From: an uncultured Chloroflexota bacterium
Lineage (GTDB): Bacteria; Chloroflexota; Anaerolineae; Anaerolineales; Anaerolineaceae
DNA: 6,256 nucleotides
Direction: 5' to 3'
Assembly: GCA_902795255.1 (NCBI GenBank)
Contig: CADBKS010000174.1
Location: forward strand, 1-6,256
Below the pieces are notes generated by a model that saw nothing but the letters and a program-made list of their open reading frames with translations, ran no database searches and had not been told where the DNA came from. Each line of letters starts with the position of its first letter. Position 1 is the stretch's first letter. A program made the position numbers and the translations under genes. Below are positions 1-5,364 of this stretch, piece after piece.

Positions 1-48
1 TACAATGGATAAAACAAAACAGGATGATCCCCGGAGAGGAGCTGAAGC

Positions 49-936
49 ATGCACACATCGGACAGCCTTGTTGAGGCAATACAAAATCTGTTCGGAGAAA
101 ACGTCACCATCACGGAACGCCGGCCTGTTTTCGGCGGTGACATCAACAGGGCATACGCCCTGAGCCTTTCGAACGGGGAAGTGATCTTCATGAAAGCCAA
201 TACCCGGCAGAAGCTCGCGATCTTTGAGGGGGAGGCCGAGGGGCTGGATTTCATCCGGCAGACCGGCACACTCCGCTCACCGGAAGTGCTCGGGATCGGG
301 ACGGACGGAGATCTTTCCTTCCTGCTGCTCGAATTTATCCGCTCCGGGCGGAAAAGCCGGGTTTCCTCAGAAGAACTGGGAACCGGACTGGCGCGGATGC
401 ATCAGGCCGGCTCATCCGCTTTTGTCAAAGGCGGCAGGTACGGAGCCCTTCACGACCATCTGCTCGGCTCCGGGATCCAGGACAACACACCGATGGACAG
501 CTGGGTCCGTTTTTTCGCGGAATGCCGGCTGCGGCCGCAGTTTGAACGGGCGGATCCTTATTTTGACAGAACTATCCGGAAGCAAATCGATTCTTTCATG
601 AACCGGCTCGGGAATTGGCTCCCGGAGCCGGAGCATCCCTCCCTGCTGCACGGGGATCTGTGGGCGGGGAATTACATGATCGATGACCGGGACCATCCCT
701 GGCTGATCGACCCGGCCGCCTACGTCGGGCACGCGGAGACGGATCTTGCCCTGACGGAGCTGTTCGGCGGATTCGACAGCACATTCTACGCCGCCTATCG
801 GGAAACCGCCGGGACGGATCCGGGGTACCGGGACCGCAGGGATATTTACAATCTCTATCACCTGGTCAAGCACCTGAACCTTTTCGGAACAGCTTACCTG
901 CCCTCCGTCCTCTCGATCCTGCGCAGATACGCGTAA
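49..936 (+). CDS. Fructosamine/ketosamine-3-kinase family protein
   Basis: A 295-residue protein of the fructosamine kinase family (FN3K, Fructosamin_kin), which has the aminoglycoside-phosphotransferase/protein-kinase-like fold. Family members phosphorylate O3 of sugars attached to amines, which destabilises glycation adducts; bacterial members often prefer ribulosamines or erythrulosamines to fructosamines. Visible landmarks are a Gly-rich loop with FGGDINRAY (28-36), the ATP lysine at FMK (K49), a conserved EAEGL (62-66), the catalytic loop HGDLWAGN (201-208, D203 as catalytic base, N208 as metal ligand), and the metal-binding IDPA (220-223) followed by GHAETDLA. Length is normal for the family. 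The Gly-rich loop has no cysteine, unlike the redox-sensitive eukaryotic members. The ATG is supported by GGAGAGGAG at 33-41, 7 bases upstream. The gene converges on the deformylase-like gene. Family assignment is secure; the exact substrate is unknown and a small-molecule kinase role is possible. Confidence 0.92.
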   Translation: MHTSDSLVEAIQNLFGENVTITERRPVFGGDINRAYALSLSNGEVIFMKANTRQKLAIFEGEAEGLDFIRQTGTLRSPEVLGIGTDGDLSFLLLEFIRSGRKSRVSSEELGTGLARMHQAGSSAFVKGGRYGALHDHLLGSGIQDNTPMDSWVRFFAECRLRPQFERADPYFDRTIRKQIDSFMNRLGNWLPEPEHPSLLHGDLWAGNYMIDDRDHPWLIDPAAYVGHAETDLALTELFGGFDSTFYAAYRETAGTDPGYRDRRDIYNLYHLVKHLNLFGTAYLPSVLSILRRYA

Positions 937-942
937 ACCGGG

Positions 943-1353
943 TCAGATCAGAATGCCGTTAAAATGATCGATCTCGTGCTGAATGATCTGCGCGGTAAAC
1001 CCCTCCAATGTTTTTGTATGCTCGCGGAAATTCCGGTCCTGATAAGTCACCGTGATCTTCCGGTACCGCTTCGCAGGACGGACGCCCGCAAGGGACAGGC
1101 ACCCTTCTTCCGCCGTATATTCATCCAGGCAGGCGGTGATCACGGGATTGACCATCACGCGCTGTTTGGGCCCGTCACAATAAACCAGGATGCGGATGCG
1201 CTCACCGATCATATTCGCGGCCATACCGACGCATCCGTCGAGATGCGCCCGCAGTGTGTCCAGCAGATCGGTAATGACAGCGGCATCGCTTTCTTCAGCG
1301 GGTTCGGAAATCTGTTTCAGCAAAAAAGGGTCGTTGACGATCGGGCGGATCAT
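943..1353 (-). CDS. Peptide deformylase-like protein with altered motif I
   Basis: A 136-residue homologue of peptide deformylase, the metalloenzyme that removes the formyl group from nascent proteins. Motif II EGCLS (84-87 with E83; C85 as metal ligand) and motif III QHEIDH (125-130; H126 and H130 as metal ligands, E127 catalytic) are intact. Motif I, normally GxGxAAxQ, reads CVGMAANM (41-48): the Gln that stabilises the reaction intermediate (Gln50 in E. coli) aligns with Met48, and the first Gly with Cys41. The protein is shorter than classical enzymes (about 165-190 residues) and ends six residues after motif III, so the C-terminal helix of type I enzymes is absent. I recall the same GMAANMIG variant in short homologues from clostridia and lactic acid bacteria. 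It is not next to fmt. Start: ATG preceded by GGAG at a 7-base spacing. Formyl-peptide hydrolysis is plausible but not assured. Confidence 0.85.
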   Translation of the reverse strand: MIRPIVNDPFLLKQISEPAEESDAAVITDLLDTLRAHLDGCVGMAANMIGERIRILVYCDGPKQRVMVNPVITACLDEYTAEEGCLSLAGVRPAKRYRKITVTYQDRNFREHTKTLEGFTAQIIQHEIDHFNGILI

Positions 1354-1381
1354 AGCTTTTCTCCGGGTTTTTGAAATTTCC

Positions 1382-1400
1382 GTCCGGAAATCAGCCGGAC
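1382..1400 (-). other. Short hairpin in the predicted leader of the deformylase-like gene
   Basis: GTCCGG (1382-1387) and CCGGAC (1395-1400) form a perfect 6-bp GC-rich inverted repeat with a 7-base loop. It lies between the candidate start of transcription of the leftward deformylase-like gene and its ribosome binding site. No T run follows on either strand, so it is not a standard terminator. It could affect transcript stability or be chance in a sequence rich in CCGG. Confidence 0.25.
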
Positions 1401-1410
1401 AGGATCAGTG

Positions 1411-1423
1411 CTTACGCTGTAAG
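1411..1423. promoter_or_regulatory. Small inverted repeat at the deformylase-like promoter
   Basis: CTTAC-GCT-GTAAG is a perfect inverted repeat with 5-bp arms and a 3-base centre. It overlaps the end of the candidate -10 box and the expected transcription start of the leftward gene, which is where a repressor operator would sit. The arms are short and no regulator gene is next to it, so this is only a candidate. Confidence 0.25.
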
Positions 1424-1452
1424 TATAACAAATCTGACCGGCCGATAATCAA
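1422..1452 (-). promoter_or_regulatory. Candidate extended -10 promoter for the deformylase-like gene
   Basis: On the minus strand the sequence TGTTATACT (1430 down to 1422) is an extended -10 element: TGn followed directly by TATACT. A partial -35, TTGATT (1452 down to 1447), lies 19 bases upstream, a long spacer that the extended -10 could compensate for. Transcription would begin near 1415, giving a leader of roughly 60 bases. The inverted repeat at 1411-1423 overlaps the downstream edge of the -10 box. Confidence 0.5.
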
Positions 1453-1492
1453 AAACAGGTCACGATCGGGCAGGACCCTCTGCCGCATCCCG

Positions 1493-1498
1493 TATAAT
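1493..1498 (+). promoter_or_regulatory. Candidate -10 box for the hydrolase-lipase unit
   Basis: A perfect TATAAT lies 47 bases before the hydrolase start, followed by an AT-rich TAAAA stretch, in an otherwise GC-rich intergenic region. No convincing -35 hexamer occurs 16-18 bases upstream (the stretch around 1469-1476 reads GGCAGGAC) and there is no TGn extension. If it is a real sigma-A promoter it is probably weak or activator-dependent. Confidence 0.45.
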
Positions 1499-1545
1499 TA
1501 AAACGTTCCATAACCCGCTAAATCCGTTTCAAGGAAGGTATCAAG

Positions 1546-2241
1546 ATGGCAGAACCGGAGATCATCCGTATCGATCCGAACACATGGCGCATTGAAGACA
1601 GCGGCGTCCGATTTTTTCTCCTGACAGGGACTGAGAGGGCACTCCTCATTGATTCCGGGATGAACATTCACAACGCACGGGATATCGCGGCTTCCCTGAC
1701 GGACCTCCCGCTCAGCCTGCTGAACACCCACGCGGACCGCGACCACATCGGCTCCAACGCACAGTTCGAAAGCTTTTACATGCACCCAGCGGAGGAAGCC
1801 CATTACCGGCAAAGCGGCGGACAGGGCGAACTCATCCCGGTCCGGGAAGGCAATGTTCTTGACCCTGGCGGCCGGGAACTGCAGATCATCCATCTGCCCG
1901 GTCACACCGCCGGCAGCATCGCCGTTCTGGACAGGGCAAAGCGGGTGCTCATCAGCGGGGATCCGATCCAGGCCAACGGGCGGATCTTCATGTTCGGAGC
2001 GCACCGGAATTTCAGCGATTACATCCGCAGTCTTGAACACCTGGAAACATACAGCGGTCAGTTTGATGAGATCTGGCCTTCCCATGCAGATATCCCGATC
2101 CGGCCGGAGCTGATCCGGAAGCTCCGTGACGGAGCCCGGGAGATCCTTGCCGGGAAGATCCCCGGTGTCCCGATGGAGATGCATGGGCACCCGATCGTCC
2201 GCTATGACCTCGGATTTACTGCATTTCTCTGCGACAAATAA
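1546..2241 (+). CDS. Metallo-beta-lactamase-fold hydrolase
   Basis: A 231-residue single-domain MBL-fold protein, the usual size for glyoxalase II-like and related hydrolases. The metal-binding set can be followed in order: THADRDH (61-67; H62, D64, D66, H67), LPGH (H120), SGDP (D139) and PSH (H180). The signature is HxDxDH rather than the common HxHxDH, so the second site-1 ligand is Asp64 in place of His; this occurs in a subset of the superfamily. The N-terminal strand segment LLIDSG (33-38) is typical of the fold. No signal peptide or membrane segment is seen, so it should be cytoplasmic. AAGGAAGG at 1531-1538 lies 7 bases before the ATG. The lipase gene follows after 6 bases in the same frame, suggesting co-transcription and perhaps related substrates (esters or thioesters). 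The substrate cannot be told from sequence. Confidence 0.9.
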   Translation: MAEPEIIRIDPNTWRIEDSGVRFFLLTGTERALLIDSGMNIHNARDIAASLTDLPLSLLNTHADRDHIGSNAQFESFYMHPAEEAHYRQSGGQGELIPVREGNVLDPGGRELQIIHLPGHTAGSIAVLDRAKRVLISGDPIQANGRIFMFGAHRNFSDYIRSLEHLETYSGQFDEIWPSHADIPIRPELIRKLRDGAREILAGKIPGVPMEMHGHPIVRYDLGFTAFLCDK

Positions 2242-2247
2242 TACACT

Positions 2248-3333
2248 ATGCGAAATTTTTATTATATCTTTGTGCATGGTATCTCCGGATGGGGCAGCTA
2301 TGATAAAGCTTATGAATGGATGCCTTACTGGGGAATATTCGGAGGGGACCTGATCACATACCTGCGGTCACAGGGCTTCGCGGCTTTCGCGGCCTCTGTG
2401 GCCCCAACCGGCAGCGCATGGGACTGCGCGTGCGAACTCTATGCGCAAATTTCGGGAACCCACACCGACTATGGCGCCGCGCACAGCGCTGCGAACAGAC
2501 ATGAACGCTTCGGCCGGGACTTCACGGGCCGGCCGCTGATCCCGGAGTGGGACCCCGACACCCGCATCGTCCTGCTGGGGCATTCATTCGGCGGAGCGAC
2601 CGTCCGACTGTTTTCGGAGCTGCTGGCTCACGGGGACAGGAATGAACAGGAGTCGCTTCCAGCGGATCAGCTTTCCGGGCTGTTTTCGGGCGGGATGGCA
2701 GACCGTATCCACAGCATCGTCACGCTCGCATCCCCGATGAACGGAACGGCCGCTTATGACATGTTCCTGGATGAAACATTCGACCCATCGCAGGTAAAAG
2801 TCCCGCTGTGGAGCAGGATGGGTTCCAAAATGGTTTCTATGGGGACCAAACCCCGTCAGGACGGACGCGCGGAATCTGACTACGCGAATTTTGACATGCA
2901 TATCGACAACGCACTGAAGCTGAATGAGCGGATCAGCACCCTCCCGGATGTATATTACTTTTCCGTGCCCTGCAGCTCAACGGTCCGACAGCCGGACGGC
3001 ACACAGACCCCGGACCATGGGAAAACCGAGCCATTGTTCGTGATGAGCTCATACCAGATCGGACAATACAGCGGCAAAACAAAAGGCGGAGTCGTTATTG
3101 ATGAAAAATGGCATGAAAACGACGGGCTGGTCAACACCTTCTCAGCCATGGCGCCCCTCGGGGCACCGCAAAAGGCACTCGACCGCACTGACATCCGCCC
3201 GGGGATCTGGAACGTGTTTCCGACGTACGACGGCGATCACATGGCGCTTCAGGGCGGACTGATGCGGAAACATGACATCCGGGATTTTTATACCGATCTG
3301 CTGGAAATGATCGAATCCACGTTCAGCGGATGA
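2248..3333 (+). CDS. Lipase of the Geobacillus/Staphylococcus type (family I.5-like), without signal peptide
   Basis: A 361-residue alpha/beta-hydrolase that follows the Geobacillus thermoalkalophilic lipases along its length: oxyanion-side FVHGISGWG (8-16), YWG (27-29), APTGSAWDCACELYAQ (52-67), DYGAAH (74-79), the nucleophile elbow GHSFGG (S113), LASPMNG (160-166), ENDGLVNT (acid D292) and DGDHMALQG (His331). The residues corresponding to the structural zinc site of that family are probably D59, H79, H85 and D216. The elbow is G-x-S-x-G, whereas Bacillus/Geobacillus enzymes have A-x-S-x-G. Those enzymes are secreted, but here the Met lies right before the first core strand, with no signal peptide. 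No other start is available: an in-frame TAA lies two codons upstream. There is no Shine-Dalgarno sequence, so translation probably depends on coupling to the hydrolase gene 6 bases upstream. The likely activity is hydrolysis of acylglycerols or other carboxylic esters. Confidence 0.88.
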   Translation: MRNFYYIFVHGISGWGSYDKAYEWMPYWGIFGGDLITYLRSQGFAAFAASVAPTGSAWDCACELYAQISGTHTDYGAAHSAANRHERFGRDFTGRPLIPEWDPDTRIVLLGHSFGGATVRLFSELLAHGDRNEQESLPADQLSGLFSGGMADRIHSIVTLASPMNGTAAYDMFLDETFDPSQVKVPLWSRMGSKMVSMGTKPRQDGRAESDYANFDMHIDNALKLNERISTLPDVYYFSVPCSSTVRQPDGTQTPDHGKTEPLFVMSSYQIGQYSGKTKGGVVIDEKWHENDGLVNTFSAMAPLGAPQKALDRTDIRPGIWNVFPTYDGDHMALQGGLMRKHDIRDFYTDLLEMIESTFSG

Positions 3334-3380
3334 AGCGCTTTCGGATCCATTTTCCGGAAACAGACAGAGGTCTGATCGTT

Positions 3381-3386
3381 TATAAT
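3381..3386 (+). promoter_or_regulatory. Candidate -10 box for the aldo/keto reductase gene
   Basis: A perfect TATAAT lies in the 84-base gap after the lipase, 31 bases before the reductase start codon. The best upstream partner is GAAACA (3357-3362) at an 18-base spacing, matching the last three positions of TTGACA. The AT-rich TTTAATA after it resembles the context of the box at 1493. No terminator is visible after the lipase, so read-through from upstream may also supply transcript. Confidence 0.5.
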
Positions 3387-3404
3387 TTAATAGCAGGAAA
3401 TCAT

Positions 3405-3410
3405 GAGGAG
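3405..3410 (+). promoter_or_regulatory. Ribosome binding site deciding the reductase start
   Basis: GAGGAG is 7 bases before the ATG at 3418, an ideal spacing. It lies inside the alternative start region: an in-frame ATG at 3403 would place this site within the coding sequence and leave only a poorly spaced AGGAAA upstream. The start at 3418 is therefore preferred. Confidence 0.8.
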
Positions 3411-3417
3411 AAAATGT

Positions 3418-4548
3418 ATGACAGCTATTGATCTCACAAAAATGCCGAAACTCGGGTTCGGTCTGATGCGCCTGCCGGAAACCGGCAAAAAGATCGACCA
3501 CGAAACCGTCTGCGCGATGGTGGATGCCTACCTGGCTGCCGGGCTGAATTATTTCGACACGGCTTACGTCTATCACAGCGGATTGTCGGAAGTGGAAACC
3601 CGCGAGGCGATCGTTAAACGCCACCCGCGGGAAAGCTTTACCCTCGCCACCAAACTGCCGGCCTGGGAACTGAAATGCGCGGAAGACCGCGACCGCATTT
3701 TCAATGAACAGCTGGAACGGGCCGGCGTCGATTTCTTTGACTTCTATCTGCTCCATTCCATTGAGGACGGAAATATTAATGTATACGAAAAATTCGACTG
3801 TTTTAACTGGGTGCAGCAGAAGAAAGCGGAAGGAAAGATCCGCCATTTCGGCTTTTCTTTCCACGGCAGCCCGGCGCTTCTGAAGCGCGTCCTGGATGCG
3901 CACCCGGAAGTCGAATTCGTCCAGATCCAGCTGAATTACGCGGACTGGAACAACCCGGTCGTCCGCTCCGGAGAGCTTTACCGGATCCTCGTCGAACGGA
4001 ACATCCCGATGGTGATCATGGAACCCTGCAAGGGCGGATCGCTGGCCAAACTGAAGCCGGAACTGGAAGAAAAGCTCAAAGCTGCCCGGCCGGATGCCTC
4101 GATCGCGTCGTGGGCTTTCCGCTATGTAGCCTCCCTTCCCGGGATCATGACGATCCTGTCCGGAATGTCCGACCCGGAACAAATGCAGGACAACCTCAGC
4201 ACATTCACGAATTTCGAACCGCTGAGCGACACGGAACGGGCAGTGCTTGATGATGTGACGGCAGAGATGCTGAATATCCCGCTGATCGGCTGCACATCCT
4301 GCCGCTACTGCTGCGACGGCTGCCCGATGCACATCAGCATCCCGGATGTCTTCCGCGCGGTCAACACCATGACCCTTTATAACGAAACCTTCCGCCCGAA
4401 AGCCTTTTACAGCGGGCTGATCAGCTCCGGCAGCGGACGCGCTTCCGACTGTATCGCGTGCGGACAATGCGAAGGCGTCTGCCCGCAGCACCTGCCGATC
4501 ATCAGCCTGATGAAGAACGCGGCAGAAAAATTCGACAAACAGGCGTAA
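3418..4548 (+). CDS. Aldo/keto reductase with C-terminal double [4Fe-4S] domain
   Basis: A 376-residue fusion-type oxidoreductase. Residues 1 to about 280 are an aldo/keto reductase barrel, opening with KLGFGLMRLP (11-20). The catalytic tetrad is D47 and Y52 (FDTAYVY), K79 (ATK) and H113 (LLH). The C-terminal part carries two ferredoxin-type motifs, C292-x2-C295-x2-C298-x3-C302-P and C345-x2-C348-x2-C351-x3-C355-P, predicted to bind two [4Fe-4S] clusters. This architecture is common in anaerobic Bacillota and is usually annotated as 'aldo/keto reductase, 4Fe-4S'; its substrates are mostly unknown. Compared with plain NAD(P)H-dependent reductases, the clusters suggest electron exchange with ferredoxin or a flavoprotein. 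The protein has no signal peptide and should be cytoplasmic. The gene stands alone after the lipase and ends at a strong terminator. The start was chosen from the GAGGAG at 3405-3410. Confidence 0.93.
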   Translation: MTAIDLTKMPKLGFGLMRLPETGKKIDHETVCAMVDAYLAAGLNYFDTAYVYHSGLSEVETREAIVKRHPRESFTLATKLPAWELKCAEDRDRIFNEQLERAGVDFFDFYLLHSIEDGNINVYEKFDCFNWVQQKKAEGKIRHFGFSFHGSPALLKRVLDAHPEVEFVQIQLNYADWNNPVVRSGELYRILVERNIPMVIMEPCKGGSLAKLKPELEEKLKAARPDASIASWAFRYVASLPGIMTILSGMSDPEQMQDNLSTFTNFEPLSDTERAVLDDVTAEMLNIPLIGCTSCRYCCDGCPMHISIPDVFRAVNTMTLYNETFRPKAFYSGLISSGSGRASDCIACGQCEGVCPQHLPIISLMKNAAEKFDKQA

Positions 4549-4556
4549 ACAGCCCA

Positions 4557-4596
4557 TAAAAAAACACTCCGCAGGATCCTGCGGAGTGTTTTTTTA
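4557..4596. terminator. Bidirectional intrinsic terminator, 40-base perfect palindrome
   Basis: The stretch is an uninterrupted 40-base palindrome centred on GGATCC. The RNA would form a GC-rich stem (CACTCCGCAG paired with CTGCGGAGTG, loop GATC). Seven A bases (4558-4564) precede it and seven T bases (4589-4595) follow, so the same element gives a hairpin plus U-tract on both strands. It ends the reductase transcript (stop 9 bases upstream) and the trp operon from the other side; the trpA stop codon TAA (4596-4594) is part of the palindrome's outer arm. Confidence 0.95.
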
Positions 4597-5364
4597 CATT
4601 ATGGCATCCTTCATCGACCGGATATAAGCACCGACCTTTTCGGGGGACTCCTTTCCGTATTCGGCGATGAGCCGGATGACCGCGGAACCAACAATAGCCC
4701 CGTCCGACAGGTCCGCCATTTTCCGGGCCTGTTCGGGCGTGGAGATCCCAAACCCGACCGCGCACGGGATCTCCGTATTTTTTCGAACAACGTCCACGAT
4801 CGCAGCAATATCCGTTTTGATCTCGCTCCGGACACCGGTCACTCCCAGGCTGGAAACGATATAGAGGAATCCTTCGGCTTCCCTTGCGATCATGGCGATC
4901 CGGTTTTCAGAAGTCGGGGCGATCATGGAGATCAGATCGACCCCGAGCTTTCTGCATACCGGCAGAAATTCGTCCTTTTCCTCAAACGGCAGATCCGGAA
5001 GGATCAGCCCGTCGATCCCGGCCTCCCGGCAGGCAGAAATGAACCGGACCGCGCCGTACGAATAAATGACATTGGCATAAGTCATGAAAACCATCGGGAT
5101 CCGGACCTCCCGGCGTAGTTCCCGCACGAAGTCAAAGACCTGATCCGTGGTGATCCCGCCCCGCAGCGCTTCCAGATTCGCTTCCATGATCACCGGGCCT
5201 TCCGCGGTCGGATCCGAAAAGGGGATCCCCAGTTCGATCAGGTCCGCACCGTTCCGGACAGCAGCACGGACCACTTCGGCAGTGGTTTCCAGATCCGGAT
5301 ACCCGCAGGTGATGAAGGGTATGAACGCCTTCCCGTTTTCAAAAGCCTTCGCGATGTTACTCAT
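4594..5364 (-). CDS. trpA: Tryptophan synthase alpha subunit
   Basis: A 256-residue TIM-barrel protein that cleaves indole-3-glycerol phosphate to indole and glyceraldehyde 3-phosphate; indole is channelled to TrpB. Visible motifs are PFITCGYPD (16-24), [16 protein letters not shown] (42-57), LPDLPFEE (122-129), SLGVTGVRS (172-180) and the phosphate-binding segments GFGIS (204-208) and GSAVI (226-230). The catalytic Glu49 of E. coli corresponds to E44. The second acid, Asp60 in E. coli, is Glu55 here (AEGP instead of ADGP), a conservative change that I believe occurs in other Bacillota. Length is normal or slightly short. The start at 5364 is chosen over an in-frame ATG 36 bases further upstream because GGGGAGG lies 6 bases before it and the protein then begins at the usual family N-terminus. 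It overlaps trpB by 8 bases and is the last gene of the operon. Confidence 0.97.
   Translation of the reverse strand: MSNIAKAFENGKAFIPFITCGYPDLETTAEVVRAAVRNGADLIELGIPFSDPTAEGPVIMEANLEALRGGITTDQVFDFVRELRREVRIPMVFMTYANVIYSYGAVRFISACREAGIDGLILPDLPFEEKDEFLPVCRKLGVDLISMIAPTSENRIAMIAREAEGFLYIVSSLGVTGVRSEIKTDIAAIVDVVRKNTEIPCAVGFGISTPEQARKMADLSDGAIVGSAVIRLIAEYGKESPEKVGAYIRSMKDAIM

Noticed and set aside
1..6. TACAAT as a -10 box for the kinase gene
   Set aside because: The hexamer is a fair match and the distance is possible, but any -35 lies outside the window, so it cannot be supported.
964..1374. Plus-strand frame of 136 codons opposite the deformylase-like gene
   Set aside because: It has the same length by coincidence; the minus-strand reading has deformylase motifs II and III and a good ribosome binding site, while this one has no recognisable domain.
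1498..2277. Open frame of 259 codons on the minus strand opposite the MBL-fold gene
   Set aside because: It is antisense to a gene with an intact metal-binding set, runs into the lipase start, and shows no recognisable domain.
3351..3374. Palindrome TTTCCGGAAA and a weak repeat AGAC/GTCT after the lipase as a terminator
   Set aside because: The stems are short, the pairing is imperfect outside the 10-base core, and no T run follows. It may overlap the promoter of the next gene instead.
3142..4557. Long open frame (471 codons) on the minus strand opposite the aldo/keto reductase
   Set aside because: It covers the reductase in antisense and also runs into the end of the lipase gene. Its translation has no recognisable motif and the composition expected of reverse-strand codons. 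The plus-strand protein has complete catalytic and cluster motifs, so this is a shadow.
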